Below are positions 27,780 through 37,584 of a stretch of DNA of 64,000 nucleotides, piece after piece. Each line of letters opens with the position of its first letter. Position 1 is the first letter of the stretch. Origin of the DNA: Mesorhizobium neociceri (GTDB lineage Bacteria > Pseudomonadota > Alphaproteobacteria > Rhizobiales > Rhizobiaceae); the NCBI RefSeq assembly GCF_013520985.1, contig NZ_JACDTY010000021.1, forward strand, positions 1 to 64,000, read 5' to 3'. A model generated the notes under the pieces. The model saw only the letters and a list, made by a program, of their open reading frames with translations. It was not told where the DNA came from and did not search any database. The translations under genes were made by a program, and so were the position numbers.

Positions 27780-28661
27780 ATGGAAACCATTGCCATGAGC
27801 CAGGCCATCGCCGAAGCGGATACAGCCGCGCCGAAGGACACTACGCTGATCTACCGGCAATCGCGCTGGACGCGTCTGACGCACTGGCTGTGGGCCATCT
27901 CGCTGTTCTTCATGTTGTTGTCCGGCCTGCAGATCTTCAACGCCCGCCCGCAACTCTATATCGGCAAGCAGTCCGGGTTCGGATACAACAACACCGTCTT
28001 TGCCATCGGCGCCGAAAACACCGCCACCGGCCCACGCGGCTATACCGAAATCTTCGGCCATCGCTTCGACACCACCGGTGTGCTCGGCTGGTCCGGCCCC
28101 GCCGGCCAGGAAACCTCGCGCGGCTTTCCGTCCTGGGCGACCATCCCGTCTTACTACGATCTCGGCACCGCCCGCGTCGTGCATTTCTTCTTCGCCTGGA
28201 TACTGACCACCACACTGGTGGTCTGGCTTGTCGCCAGTCTCATCAACGGCCATCTGCGCCGCGATCTGGCGCCGCGCCTGGACGATCTCAAGCGCCTGCC
28301 GCAGGACATCGTCGACCACGCCAAGCTCAGGTTTCACCACACCCGTGAATACAACACGCTGCAGAAAATGGCTTACGGCGGCGTGCTGTTCGTGCTGTTG
28401 CCGCTGATGATCATCACAGGCCTTGCCATGTCGCCGAGCATGAACTCGGTGCTGCCCTGGCTCAATGAACTGCTCGGCGGAAGGCAGACAGCGCGCACTA
28501 TCCATTTCACGGTGATGCTGCTGCTGGTCGGCTTCTTCATCATCCATATCGTGATGATCCTCGCCGCCGGCCCCATCAACGAACTGCGCTCGATCATCAC
28601 GGGCTGGTACCGCACCGACCCTCCCGCACATGACGACAAGCCCGCCGAGAGGAGCATCTGA
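27780..28661 (+). CDS. Cytochrome b561-type membrane subunit
   Basis: The 293-residue membrane protein has four main hydrophobic helices with histidines placed for b-type heme binding: TRLTHWLWAISLFFML (helix 1), ARVVHFFFAWILTTTL (helix 2) and TIHFTVMLLLVGFFIIHIVMI (helix 4). This is the hydrogenase/thiosulfate-reductase type of cytochrome b, distinct from the YedZ/MsrQ ferric-reductase-like type. It probably passes electrons between the quinone pool and the molybdopterin subunit encoded one base after its stop. Between helices 1 and 2 is an unusually long periplasmic loop rich in Gly and Thr. ATGs at 27780 and 27795 are both possible; the first has a GAGG site. Confidence 0.85.
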   Translation: METIAMSQAIAEADTAAPKDTTLIYRQSRWTRLTHWLWAISLFFMLLSGLQIFNARPQLYIGKQSGFGYNNTVFAIGAENTATGPRGYTEIFGHRFDTTGVLGWSGPAGQETSRGFPSWATIPSYYDLGTARVVHFFFAWILTTTLVVWLVASLINGHLRRDLAPRLDDLKRLPQDIVDHAKLRFHHTREYNTLQKMAYGGVLFVLLPLMIITGLAMSPSMNSVLPWLNELLGGRQTARTIHFTVMLLLVGFFIIHIVMILAAGPINELRSIITGWYRTDPPAHDDKPAERSI

Positions 28662-28662
28662 C

Positions 28663-29454
28663 ATGGCCAAATTCCAGATTAGCCGCAGAAAATTCCTGAC
28701 CTCGGCAAGCCTCGGTGTTTCCGGCATCATGCTGTCGGGCTGCGATGCCTTCGACAGCCAGCTTGGCATGGGAGACGGCCTGCGCAGTTTCCTCGAAAAT
28801 GCCAATGGCCTGACCTATCGGGCTCAACGGCTGCTGGCCGGTCGCGATGCGCTGGCACCGGAATTTTCCGAGGCCGACATCCGCCAGCCGCAGCGCCCGA
28901 ACGGCGTCACCGCGCCAGACGACGATACCTACAAGGGCCTGCTCGCCAACAATTTCGCCGACTGGCGGCTGGAGGTGACGGGTCTGGTCGAAAAGCCGCT
29001 GTCGCTCAGCCGCGAGCAGCTGCAGAACATGCCGAGCCGCACCCAGATCACCCGTCACGACTGCGTCGAGGGTTGGAGCTGCATCGCCAAATGGACCGGC
29101 ACGCCGCTGTCGCTGGTGCTCGACCAGGCTGTGGTCAAGCCTGAGGCCCGCTACGTCATGTTCCATTGCCTCGACACGATCGATCGCAGCCTCTCCGGCG
29201 AGATCAAATATTATGGCACCATCGACCTGATCGACGCCCGCCACCCGCAAACGATCCTCGCCTACGGCGTGAACGGCAAGCCGCTGCCGGTCGAAAATGG
29301 CGCGCCGCTGCGCGTGCGCGTCGAGCGCCAGCTCGGCTACAAGATGCCGAAATATCTCTACAAGATCGAGTTGGTCGACAGCTTTGCCAATGTCGGCGGC
29401 GGCCGCGGCGGCTATTGGGAAGACAATGGCTATGACTGGTATGGCGGGATTTGA
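28663..29454 (+). CDS. Tat-exported molybdopterin oxidoreductase lipoprotein (sulfite-oxidase fold)
   Basis: The 263-residue protein begins with a Tat motif (SRRKFL, residues 7-12) and a lipobox (LSGC, Cys27), so it should be exported folded and tethered by lipid. The sulfite-oxidase-type molybdopterin domain contains RHDCVEGWSCIAKWTG, with the likely molybdenum ligand Cys134 and a second Cys140. It ends with a Gly-rich GNVGGGRGGYW-like tail. It resembles MsrP/YedY in its Mo-site motif but is shorter and paired with a different cytochrome. Its substrate is unknown; sulfoxide or sulfite chemistry is plausible. It forms an operon with the cytochrome b gene. Confidence 0.85.
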   Translation: MAKFQISRRKFLTSASLGVSGIMLSGCDAFDSQLGMGDGLRSFLENANGLTYRAQRLLAGRDALAPEFSEADIRQPQRPNGVTAPDDDTYKGLLANNFADWRLEVTGLVEKPLSLSREQLQNMPSRTQITRHDCVEGWSCIAKWTGTPLSLVLDQAVVKPEARYVMFHCLDTIDRSLSGEIKYYGTIDLIDARHPQTILAYGVNGKPLPVENGAPLRVRVERQLGYKMPKYLYKIELVDSFANVGGGRGGYWEDNGYDWYGGI

Positions 29455-29885
29455 TGGCGGCTCGCCTGCAGCCCGAGCACGATCTATCGCCCACCGAACT
29501 GAATGCTCTCGAGGAACGTCTCCACGCAGAAAATCGTCGCGTCACAAACCGCGACGATGACCGGCAGCTGGCCTTTGTCATCCGCAACGAGGCGGGAGAC
29601 GCGATCGGCGTTGCCGCCGGCTATTCCTGGGCGGGCACGTCCGAACTCACATTGATGTGGATTGACGAGGCCCATCGAGGTCTCGGCTATGCAAGGCAGT
29701 TGCTAGACGCGTTTGTTGCCGAGGCCGCCAGCCGCGGTGTTCGCAAGATCTGGGTCTCCACCCATGACTTTCAGGCGCCAAGCCTATATGAAAAGGCCGG
29801 CTTCGAACGCATGGCCGAACTCGCGGACTGGCCCGAAGGCCACTCCAACGTCATCCTCTGCAAAACGATAGCAGGTACGGCCTAG
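29454..29885 (+). CDS. GNAT family N-acetyltransferase
   Basis: The 143-residue protein has the GNAT fold: strand ELTLMWIDEAHRGLGYARQLL contains the acetyl-CoA loop (RGLGYA), followed by the helix and YEKAGFERMAELADWP at the C-terminus. The acceptor is unknown. Its ATG overlaps the TGA of the molybdopterin gene by one base, so it is translated with the redox pair, though its role there is unclear. A TTG one codon earlier is also in frame. It converges with the next gene, overlapping its 3' end by four bases. Confidence 0.85.
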   Translation: MAARLQPEHDLSPTELNALEERLHAENRRVTNRDDDRQLAFVIRNEAGDAIGVAAGYSWAGTSELTLMWIDEAHRGLGYARQLLDAFVAEAASRGVRKIWVSTHDFQAPSLYEKAGFERMAELADWPEGHSNVILCKTIAGTA

Positions 29886-30883
29886 GCAACCTTGTCGAGC
29901 AGCGGCTTGAGCGCCGGATGGATCTCCGGCGAGGCATGCTTGATCAGCGTCAGCAGCGCGCGTTCATTGTCATGCAACGGCCGGCCGGCGCCGATGCGTT
30001 CGGCCAGCCATTTCGCCTCATCGGCGTCGATCGTTTCGGCGCGGCGGGCAAGCGCCTCGGCGGCGCGGTTCTTCGATTCCCATTCGGCCTCGATATCACC
30101 GGGCGAACGATAGGCTTCCATGATGCCGGCAAGCCCACCCGACACCATGCGCCCGAAGAAGCCGCCGATCTCGGGTTCCGTGTGGTCGAAAAAGCCATCC
30201 CGGCGCAACGCCACATCGCGCGTCGGCGCTTCATAGCCAGCCGAACACATGACGAAATTGGCGAGCGCCTTGACGAACAGTTCGTTCCAGGACGGATCAT
30301 TGTCTGCCGCGGAAGTCTGCTCGTTGATCCTGAACAGCACTTCGGCCTCGGCGCGGGTGACGGCGATGTTGCCGTCGCCGCCATAGGCATAAAGGATGCG
30401 GCGCAACAGATCAACCTCGGCCTTGGCGACCAGCCCGGGAACCAGCGCGCCGCCGAGCATCAGCGGCCCCTTGCCGTCGACCACCGCGTGGGCCACCTGC
30501 TCCAGCGCATAGGCGGAGAGCCGGCCGGGCGACGATTTCGCCCGCTCCAGCACATGCACCAGCAGCTCCAGCTCGGTCAGGCTGTCGACCAGGCCGTCAC
30601 GCGAGATGGTGCTCACAAGCCAATTGGCATTGTCCTCGGAGATATAGCCGGCCGGCTTTTCCTGGTGGACGATGTAGTCGGTGACCGCCTCGACGAAGAA
30701 TTGAGGCCATTCCGAGCATTTGTCCTTGGCCGTCGCATCGAGCGCGAACAGCGCTTCGGCCTCACCGCGCGTCACCACGCCGTCGGCGAACACTTCTGCC
30801 CGCAGCATGACGACGTCTTCCGCCATGATGCGGTCTTTAGAGGCCAGCCCCGCCACCGGCGCGCTCCCGATCTGTTCGCCCAT
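29882..30883 (-). CDS. Hypothetical helical protein with internal duplication
   Basis: The 333-residue protein is not recognised. It has two similar halves: RGEAEALFALDA followed by WPQFFVEAVTDYIV, and RAEAEVLFRINE followed by WNELFVKALANFVM. Each half has a TerB-like acidic helical look. No signal peptide, membrane span or catalytic motif is visible, so it is probably cytoplasmic. Rhizobial genomes carry similar uncharacterised proteins. The ATG at 30883 is used; an internal ATG at residue 20 (MAEDVVMLRAEVF) is an alternative. It stands alone, divergent from the glycine cleavage operon. Confidence 0.72.
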   Translation of the reverse strand: MGEQIGSAPVAGLASKDRIMAEDVVMLRAEVFADGVVTRGEAEALFALDATAKDKCSEWPQFFVEAVTDYIVHQEKPAGYISEDNANWLVSTISRDGLVDSLTELELLVHVLERAKSSPGRLSAYALEQVAHAVVDGKGPLMLGGALVPGLVAKAEVDLLRRILYAYGGDGNIAVTRAEAEVLFRINEQTSAADNDPSWNELFVKALANFVMCSAGYEAPTRDVALRRDGFFDHTEPEIGGFFGRMVSGGLAGIMEAYRSPGDIEAEWESKNRAAEALARRAETIDADEAKWLAERIGAGRPLHDNERALLTLIKHASPEIHPALKPLLDKVA

Positions 30884-31059
30884 CTGTCAGTCCCCGTCCG
30901 CCGTGCCCAACGCAATTGCCGGCCAAGCTATCAGCATTGTCTTGAAAAACCGGCAAACGGCGTGGTTAGCGAAGACTTGTCAGGAAGATGTCGCTGGCAG
31001 GTGACAAGGTGTCGCCGACAAGCTATGGATGGCGCGTCGAGGGCTCGGGTCTGAGTCCT

Positions 31060-31250
31060 ACCTGTTTGCGGGAGAGAGCAGCGCGAGCTGCCGCCGAAGG
31101 GGAAATCGCCCGAAATCTCTCAGGCAAAAGAACCGTAGACGGGAAAGACACTCTGGAAAGTCGGGGCTTGCCCCCGCGCCGAAGGTGTAAGCGTCGCCGA
31201 CAGAGTTCCGGTTGCGCGAGTCTCTCAGGCTTCAGACAGAGGGGCACGGA
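31060..31250 (+). ncRNA. Tandem glycine riboswitch
   Basis: Two glycine aptamers lie in a row. Aptamer 1 shows GCGGGAGAG (31068-31076), GCCGAAGG (31093-31100) and CTCTCAGGC (31117-31125). Aptamer 2 shows CTCTGGAAAG (31151-31160), GCCGAAGG (31178-31185) and CTCTCAGGC (31222-31230). These are the conserved cores of the known gcvT RNA motif, in the usual two-aptamer arrangement with a short linker. It sits 45 bases before gcvT, so glycine should switch on the cleavage operon. I see no clear intrinsic terminator after aptamer 2, which suggests control of translation initiation. Confidence 0.93.
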
Positions 31251-31294
31251 CTGGTCGCCAGCAGCGGCCGATTGCGTGCGACTCTGGAGATGAC

Positions 31295-32395
31295 ATGACG
31301 GGCGACGATACCAAACACCTTCCCCTCGAGGATCTGCACAGCTCCGCCGGCGCGCGCTTTGGCGCCTTTGCCGGCTGGTCGATGCCGCTGACCTATCCGG
31401 CCGGCGTGATGAAGGAGCATCTTCACACACGCGAACATGCCGGCCTGTTCGACATTTCGCACATGAAGCTGTTCGAGGTCAGCGGACCGGGCGCCGTCGC
31501 CCTCTTGAACCGCGCCTGCCCGCTCGATGCTGGGGCGCTCGAGATTTCGCAGTCCAAATACACCTTCTTCCTCAACGAGGCCGCCGGGATCATCGACGAT
31601 CTGATCGTCACCCGGCTCGGCGATACCAGGTTCATGGTGGTCGCCAATGCCGGCAATGCGGTCGAGGACGAGAAGCATCTGCGCGCGCTGGCGATCGATT
31701 TTGAGGTGGAAGTCGATGCGCTCGACCGCGTCTTCCTCGCCATCCAGGGGCCGGAAGCCTGGGCTGCCTTGTCCCGCGCCGGCATCGAGACCGGTTCGCT
31801 GCTGTTCATGCACGGCATAGAGCCGAAGCAGAACTGGTTCATGAGCCGCTCCGGCTATACCGGCGAGGACGGCTTCGAGATCGGCCTGCCGGAAGCGAAT
31901 GCGCGCGCCCTGGTCGCGAAATTGCTCAAGGATGCGCGCGTGCTGTGGATCGGCCTTGCCGCCCGCGACTCGCTTCGGCTGGAGGCTGGCCTCTGCCTGC
32001 ATGGCCAGGACATCACGCCGGAGATCGACCCGGCCAGCGCCGGCCTGATGTGGGCGATCCCCAAGGAGATCAGAGCCACTGGCGCCTTCATCGGCGCAGA
32101 CGCACTGCGGTCCATCCTGGAGCGCGGGCCGTCGCAAAAGCGCGTCGGCCTGAAGCCGGAGGGACGCCAGCCGGTGCGCGCAGGCGCTGCCCTGTTCGAT
32201 GCCGACGGCAATGCGGCCGGCCATGTCACCTCAGGCGGTTTCGGCCCCTCGGCCGGTCATCCCGTCGCCATGGGCTACGCCACAACGGCCCTGGCCAAGC
32301 CGGGTGCAAAACTCTTCGCCGACGTTCGCGGGACGAAAATCCCGATCGATATCAGTTCCTTGCCCTTCACTCCTCATCGCTACCGCAAAGGATAA
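31295..32395 (+). CDS. gcvT: Glycine cleavage system aminomethyltransferase (T protein)
   Basis: The 366-residue T protein releases ammonia from the aminomethyl-lipoyl H protein and moves the methylene group to tetrahydrofolate. Motifs include [37 protein letters not shown], and [15 protein letters not shown], all typical. It is the first gene of gcvT-gcvH-gcvP behind a tandem glycine riboswitch. The ATG at 31295 is preceded by CTGGAG. Length is normal for the bacterial family. gcvH begins five bases after the stop. Confidence 0.95.
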   Translation: MTGDDTKHLPLEDLHSSAGARFGAFAGWSMPLTYPAGVMKEHLHTREHAGLFDISHMKLFEVSGPGAVALLNRACPLDAGALEISQSKYTFFLNEAAGIIDDLIVTRLGDTRFMVVANAGNAVEDEKHLRALAIDFEVEVDALDRVFLAIQGPEAWAALSRAGIETGSLLFMHGIEPKQNWFMSRSGYTGEDGFEIGLPEANARALVAKLLKDARVLWIGLAARDSLRLEAGLCLHGQDITPEIDPASAGLMWAIPKEIRATGAFIGADALRSILERGPSQKRVGLKPEGRQPVRAGAALFDADGNAAGHVTSGGFGPSAGHPVAMGYATTALAKPGAKLFADVRGTKIPIDISSLPFTPHRYRKG

Positions 32396-32400
32396 TCCCG

Positions 32401-32769
32401 ATGGCAAAAACCTATTTCACCCAAGATCATGAATGGCTGAGCGTCGAGGGCGGCATCGCCACCGTCGGGATTACCGACTACGCGCAGGAACAGCTTGGCG
32501 ACCTCGTTTTCGTCGAACTGCCTCAAATCGGCACGAAGCTGAGCAAGGGCGATACCGCCGTGGTCGTCGAATCCGTCAAGGCCGCCTCCGACGTCTATGC
32601 GCCGGTTGACGGTGAGATCACCGACGCCAACGGCGCGCTGTCGTCCGACCCGTCGCTGGTCAATTCGGCGGCGACCGGCGACGGCTGGCTTTGGAAGATG
32701 AAGCTCGCCGACGAAGGCCAACTCGCCGGCCTCATGGATGACGCCGCCTACAAAGCCCATATCGGTTGA
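32401..32769 (+). CDS. gcvH: Glycine cleavage system H protein
   Basis: The 122-residue lipoyl carrier shuttles the aminomethyl group between P, T and L proteins. The lipoylated lysine is Lys60 in [19 protein letters not shown], the family signature. The N-terminus [22 protein letters not shown] is typical, and the fold ends with [10 protein letters not shown]. It starts five bases after gcvT and is followed 17 bases later by gcvP. The L protein (dihydrolipoamide dehydrogenase) is not encoded here, as usual, since it is shared with other complexes. Confidence 0.96.
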   Translation: MAKTYFTQDHEWLSVEGGIATVGITDYAQEQLGDLVFVELPQIGTKLSKGDTAVVVESVKAASDVYAPVDGEITDANGALSSDPSLVNSAATGDGWLWKMKLADEGQLAGLMDDAAYKAHIG

Positions 32770-32786
32770 TATCAGGACCTATTGCA

Positions 32787-35597
32787 ATGAGCGCAGCACT
32801 TACCCCCTTCTCGGCCCGCCACATCGGTCCTGATGTCAACGATGTCAGAGCCATGCTTGCGGTGATCGGCGTTCCCTCCGTCGAGACGCTGATCAGCCAA
32901 GCCGTGCCGCAGTCGATTCGCCTCGACCTGCCGCTGACCCTGCCCGCGCCGGCCAGCGAGGCCGAAGCCCTGGCCGAATTGTCGGCGACCATGGCAAAAA
33001 ACACAGTGCTGAAGAGCTTCATCGGCGCCGGCTATCACGGTGTCCATGTGCCGCCGGTCATCCAGCGCAACCTGTTCGAGAACCCGGCCTGGTACACCGC
33101 CTATACGCCCTATCAGGCCGAGATCAGCCAGGGTCGGCTGGAAATGCTGTTCAACTTCCAGACGCTGGTCACTGAGCTGACCGGCCTGCCGGTGGCATCG
33201 GCCTCGCTGCTCGATGAAGCGACCGCGGTGGCCGAAGCGGTCGGCATTGCACTGCGCCATCACCGCGACAAGCGCACCAAGGTGGCGCTGGCCGGCACGC
33301 CGCATCCGCAGACGCTGGACGTGGTGCGCACCCGCGCTGAGCCGCTCGGCATCGAGATCGACGGCGAGACCATCGACGACAACACCGCTGCCCTGCTGGT
33401 CTCCTGGCCGGACACGTTTGGCGTCTATGGCGACCACAAGGCGGCGATCGACAAGGCTCGCGCCACCGGCGCGGTCGTCGTCTTCATCGCCGATCCGCTT
33501 GCCCTCACGCTGACCGAGGCGCCCGCCAGGCTTGGCGCCGATATCGCCGTCGGCCCGATGCAGCGCTTTGGCGTGCCGATGGGCTTTGGCGGCCCGCATG
33601 CCGCCTATTGCGCCGTTTCCGACAAATTGACCCGGCTGATGCCCGGCCGGCTGGTCGGCCAGTCGACCGACAGCAAGGGCCGCCCGGGCTATCGTCTCGC
33701 CCTGCAGACGCGCGAACAGCATATCCGCCGCGACAAGGCGACCTCCAACATCTGCACTGCCCAGGCGCTGCTTGCCAACATGGCAACGGCTTATGCGATC
33801 TGGCATGGTCCTACCGGGCTGCAGGCGATCGCAGCACGTATCCATGAACTCGCCAATCGCCTCGCGGCAGGCCTGAAGACTTCAGGCGTTTCCGTGCTCG
33901 GCTCAAGCCGCTTCGACACGGTGACGGCCGAGGTCAAGGGCAAGGCAGCTTCGATCGCCGCTGCCGCTGAAAAGGGTGGCCGGTTGCTGCGCGTCATCGA
34001 TACCGACCGCATCAGCATCGCCTTCGACGAAACCTCGACGGAGGCCGACCTCGGAGCGATCGCCGACCTGTTCGGCGCCAAGCCAGCTGCTGCCGAAGCC
34101 GGCATGATGCCCGGCAAGCCGCGCGGCAAGGAATTTTTGACCCAGCCGGTTTTCCGCGAGAACCACTCCGAAACCGACATGATGCGTCTGCTGCGCCGGC
34201 TGGCCGACAAGGATTTGGCGCTCGACCGCACCATGATCCCGCTGGGATCCTGCACCATGAAGCTCAACGCCGCGGCTGAAATGATGCCGGTGAGCTGGCC
34301 GAGCGTCGCCAATCTGCATCCCTTCGCGCCGGCCAGCCATTCGGCCGGCTATCGCGCCATGGTCGGCGAGCTCGAAGGATGGCTGGCGGAGATCACCGGC
34401 TTCGACGCCGTCAGCCTGCAGCCCAACGCCGGCAGCCAGGGCGAATATGCCGGCTTGCTCGCCATCCGCGCCTATCACCGAGCGCGCGGTGAAGGCCATC
34501 GCACCATCTGCCTGATCCCGCAGTCCGCGCATGGCACCAATCCGGCGAGTGCGGCCATGGCCGGCATGAGCGTCGTCGTCGTGCGCTGCCTTGAGGACGG
34601 CAATATCGACATGGATGATATGCGGGCCAAGGCCAACGAGCATTCGAAGAACCTCGCTGCGCTGATGTTCACCTATCCCTCGACGCATGGCGTCTACGAA
34701 GAAGGCGCGCGCCACCTCTGCGCTCTCATCCATGAGCATGGCGGCCAGGTCTATTTCGACGGCGCCAACCTCAACGCGCTGGTCGCGCTGGCGCGCCCTG
34801 CCGACATCGGCGCCGATGTCTGCCACATGAACCTGCACAAGACCTTCTGCATCCCGCATGGCGGTGGCGGCCCGGGCGTCGGCCCGATCGGCGTCAGGGC
34901 GCATCTGAAACCCTATCTGCCGGGTCATGTCACCGAAGGTTCGGCGCATGCCGTGTCGGCCGCACCGTTCGGCAGCGCTTCCATCCTGCCGATCACCTGG
35001 ATGTATATCCGCATGATGGGCGCCGCCGGCCTGAAGCAGGCGACGGAGACGGCCATCATCTCGGCCAACTATGTGGCGACGCGGCTCGCGCCGCACTTCC
35101 CGCTTCTCTACAAGGGCAGGCACGACCGGATCGCGCATGAATGTATCCTCGACACCCGCGTGCTCAAGGAGAGCGCCGGCATCAGCGTCGACGACATCGC
35201 CAAGCGGCTGATCGACTATGGCTTCCATGCGCCGACCATGTCGTTCCCGGTTGCCGGCACGCTGATGGTCGAGCCAACCGAGTCCGAGCCCAAGCGCGAG
35301 CTCGACCGGTTCTGCGAGGCGATGATCGCCATCGCCGGCGAGGCGGCGAAAGTGGCGAAGGGCGAATGGCCGCTCGAGGACAACCCTCTGGTCAACGCCC
35401 CGCACACGGCGGCCGAAACACTGGCCGGCCAGTGGACGCACCCCTATACGCGGCTGGAAGCGGCCTACCCCGCCGGCGACGTGGATACGGCGGCCAAATA
35501 CTGGCCGCCAGTGTCGCGCATCGACAATGTCGCCGGCGACCGCAACCTCGTCTGTTCCTGCCCGCCGCTGTCGGAATATCTCGGCGCCGCCGAGTAG
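32787..35597 (+). CDS. gcvP: Glycine dehydrogenase (decarboxylating), P protein
   Basis: The 936-residue PLP enzyme decarboxylates glycine and loads the aminomethyl group on H protein. It is the single-chain type: an N-terminal half beginning [17 protein letters not shown] and a C-terminal half with the PLP lysine in [19 protein letters not shown] (about Lys685). [16 protein letters not shown] and [12 protein letters not shown] are further family blocks. It is the last gene of the operon. The ATG at 32787 ([12 protein letters not shown]) is chosen over one seven codons upstream. It converges with the diguanylate cyclase gene, 12 bases apart. Confidence 0.95.
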   Translation: MSAALTPFSARHIGPDVNDVRAMLAVIGVPSVETLISQAVPQSIRLDLPLTLPAPASEAEALAELSATMAKNTVLKSFIGAGYHGVHVPPVIQRNLFENPAWYTAYTPYQAEISQGRLEMLFNFQTLVTELTGLPVASASLLDEATAVAEAVGIALRHHRDKRTKVALAGTPHPQTLDVVRTRAEPLGIEIDGETIDDNTAALLVSWPDTFGVYGDHKAAIDKARATGAVVVFIADPLALTLTEAPARLGADIAVGPMQRFGVPMGFGGPHAAYCAVSDKLTRLMPGRLVGQSTDSKGRPGYRLALQTREQHIRRDKATSNICTAQALLANMATAYAIWHGPTGLQAIAARIHELANRLAAGLKTSGVSVLGSSRFDTVTAEVKGKAASIAAAAEKGGRLLRVIDTDRISIAFDETSTEADLGAIADLFGAKPAAAEAGMMPGKPRGKEFLTQPVFRENHSETDMMRLLRRLADKDLALDRTMIPLGSCTMKLNAAAEMMPVSWPSVANLHPFAPASHSAGYRAMVGELEGWLAEITGFDAVSLQPNAGSQGEYAGLLAIRAYHRARGEGHRTICLIPQSAHGTNPASAAMAGMSVVVVRCLEDGNIDMDDMRAKANEHSKNLAALMFTYPSTHGVYEEGARHLCALIHEHGGQVYFDGANLNALVALARPADIGADVCHMNLHKTFCIPHGGGGPGVGPIGVRAHLKPYLPGHVTEGSAHAVSAAPFGSASILPITWMYIRMMGAAGLKQATETAIISANYVATRLAPHFPLLYKGRHDRIAHECILDTRVLKESAGISVDDIAKRLIDYGFHAPTMSFPVAGTLMVEPTESEPKRELDRFCEAMIAIAGEAAKVAKGEWPLEDNPLVNAPHTAAETLAGQWTHPYTRLEAAYPAGDVDTAAKYWPPVSRIDNVAGDRNLVCSCPPLSEYLGAAE

Positions 35598-35609
35598 AGG
35601 CTTAACTGA

Positions 35610-36779
35610 TCAAGCCGAACGCAAGGCCGGCCCGTCGGCCTTGCTCTTACGGTCGTGGACAAGCACGCGGTTTCGTCCGGCGTGCTTGGCCGCATAGAGC
35701 GCCTTGTCGGCCTCGGCCAGTACCTCGTCGAGGCTGCTGCCGCCCTCCTCGCCAAAGCCGATGCCGCCGCTGACGGTGCTGCGCAGCGGACCGCGCGGCG
35801 TCGGCACCACTTCCGCCCCGAAGGCGACGCCGATCCTGCTGGCAAAGTCGTAGGCCTTGTCTTCAGTCATCCGCGACATGACCAGCGCGAACTCCTCGCC
35901 GCCCAGCCGGAAGGCGTCGACGCCGGCCCTGTCATACTTCTTGATGATTGCGGCGAAGCGGCAGAGGACCCGGTCGCCCACCGGATGGCCATAGACATCG
36001 TTGGTCCGCTTGAAATGATCGAGGTCGAACATGGCGATCGACATGAACGGACCGAAGTCTCGCTCGCCATAGAGCGAGTTCAAAGCCCGCCGGTTCATCA
36101 GCCCGGTCAGCGGGTCGGTCAAGGTCTCGGCCTTCAGTTCGATCTGCGCCTGCAAATGGTGCAACGACAGCGTCAGTGCACCGAGCGCAGTCATGCAGGC
36201 GACCGCCACGACGGAGTTCAATCGCTCGGCCCAATTGTCGGGCGCGACGCCGAGCACCCACTGACCCTTGACCAGAAGCACAGCGCCGCAGAGGCCGAAG
36301 GACAGACCACAGACGCCGCTCAAGGCCGAAACGACCAGCAGAATGCCGCGATCATGACCGCCCTTGATCCAGAACATCACCCCGATCGAGGCGAGCAGCA
36401 CTGTTACCGTCACATAGGTGAGGATGAAGCCGACACCGTCGAAGCCGAGATAGGTCACGCCGGCGCAGACAACCATCGCAACCAAGGCCGGCAGGACGGC
36501 GCGACTGTAATTGCGCACGTCGAGGTATTGCATGGCTGAAAGCGAAAGGGCCAGGAAACCGAGGCTGAGTAGCGCCAGCGCTGCCTGGCAAAGCAAGGGG
36601 TTGGGTTCCCTGGTGTAGCGCCAGAACACGATGACGTGGGCGACTAGGACCAGAATGCCGCACGCGACCGTCAGCACGAATCGCGCCCGCGGCGCCGTGA
36701 ACCAGATCGCGAACATGGTAATGCTCAGGCATGTGCCTGACAGCGCGGCTGCCAGCAGGAGCGAACTGAAATCCAGCAT
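35610..36779 (-). CDS. Membrane-bound diguanylate cyclase
   Basis: The 389-residue protein has an N-terminal block of about six hydrophobic helices (residues 5-205) with no periplasmic sensor domain, then a GGDEF domain. The active site is RLGGEEFALVMS; preceding it is RAGVDAF, where the Arg and Asp are not spaced as in an RxxD I-site, so product inhibition may be absent. LTDPLTGLMNRRALNS begins the cyclase domain. It should make c-di-GMP in response to a signal sensed in or at the membrane. A GC-rich dyad at its 3' end (35621-35644) might stop transcription from both sides. It lies upstream of nothing in its own direction except gcvP convergent. Confidence 0.88.
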   Translation of the reverse strand: MLDFSSLLLAAALSGTCLSITMFAIWFTAPRARFVLTVACGILVLVAHVIVFWRYTREPNPLLCQAALALLSLGFLALSLSAMQYLDVRNYSRAVLPALVAMVVCAGVTYLGFDGVGFILTYVTVTVLLASIGVMFWIKGGHDRGILLVVSALSGVCGLSFGLCGAVLLVKGQWVLGVAPDNWAERLNSVVAVACMTALGALTLSLHHLQAQIELKAETLTDPLTGLMNRRALNSLYGERDFGPFMSIAMFDLDHFKRTNDVYGHPVGDRVLCRFAAIIKKYDRAGVDAFRLGGEEFALVMSRMTEDKAYDFASRIGVAFGAEVVPTPRGPLRSTVSGGIGFGEEGGSSLDEVLAEADKALYAAKHAGRNRVLVHDRKSKADGPALRSA

Positions 36780-36940
36780 GGGTGAACGACAGCCTTCAGG
36801 GATCGTCGGTTGCGCTGCATCATAGGCGAGCGGTCGCCTCGGGATACCGTTTTTGGCCGGCCTTCCAGTGCAACTTTCCGACAGGGTTTACAAACCGTCG
36901 ATAGATAACTGCAGATGCTGCAAACGACGGTTGCGAAGCC

Positions 36941-37411
36941 TTACCCCTTGTTGAGCAGCGCCAGATTGGCGTTGACGACCGTCGGGTCGGCCATGCCGGC
37001 CCTTGCTTCCATCAGCAGGGCTCTTGCCTTCTTCTTGTTGCCGCGCAGCAGCTGCGAATAGCCCATATTGTTGACGATCTGCGGCTTGCGCCCGGCAACC
37101 TTCAAAAGCTGATCGTAGGCACGGTCGGCGAAGTCGAAGCGGCCTAGCTCGTCATAGGACGCGGCCAGCCCCATCCATCCCTCGGCGCTGTCGGCCTTGA
37201 GCTCCACGGCCTTGCGGAAATGCTGTTCAGCCAAGCCGTAATTGGCATCGCGGAATTGCGCCTTGCCTTGCGCCAGATCGGACGTGCTGACGTCCTTTGC
37301 CGCCGGTTGGATCGATGTGGTCTTGGTCTTGTCGACGTTCTCGGTCGTACAGCCGCTGACCATCAAGACGGCCGCTAGCGCGGCCATTGCCGTGAAACTT
37401 CTGTGACGCAT
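36941..37411 (-). CDS. tadD: TadD-like TPR lipoprotein
   Basis: The 156-residue protein starts with a lipoprotein signal ending in MVSGC (Cys21) and then has TPR units: LAEQHFRKAVELKADSAEG, WMGLAASYDELGRFDFAD and a third partial unit. Small TPR lipoproteins of this form are the TadD members of Tad pilus clusters and act as outer-membrane pilotins or assembly factors. It follows tadC in the same direction after a 173-base gap, so it may have its own promoter. Length and position support the call; the TadD label is by synteny. Confidence 0.82.
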   Translation of the reverse strand: MRHRSFTAMAALAAVLMVSGCTTENVDKTKTTSIQPAAKDVSTSDLAQGKAQFRDANYGLAEQHFRKAVELKADSAEGWMGLAASYDELGRFDFADRAYDQLLKVAGRKPQIVNNMGYSQLLRGNKKKARALLMEARAGMADPTVVNANLALLNKG

Positions 37412-37584
37412 GCCCCTGGCCCCAATCGCCCGATTTACCGGGTCATTCTCTGGGGATCATTTGTACAGGAGAGCGATTAAGCTTCGGTGCTGAAATGCGC
37501 TGAAAATTTGGTTTCCGGCTTACCAGCCATTAACCACCAGCGCCCTCAGATGTGCAGGAGCCCGTCTCGAAATATCGAAATATC

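Noticed and set aside
26943-28805. 620-codon frame on the minus strand across 26.9-28.8 kb
   Set aside because: Antisense to the DUF1345 and cytochrome b genes, both with convincing membrane and heme motifs; the mirror frame is low-complexity His/Asp/Arg sequence.
35621-35644. GC-rich dyad as a definite bidirectional terminator for gcvP and the cyclase gene
   Set aside because: It lies inside the last codons of the cyclase gene and lacks a T-run, so it could be chance; mentioned only within the gene entry.
37500-37540. Possible CtrA site (TTAC..TTAA) near the tadC/tadD gap
   Set aside because: The half-sites are six bases apart where the consensus needs seven, and the position does not fit a promoter for either gene.
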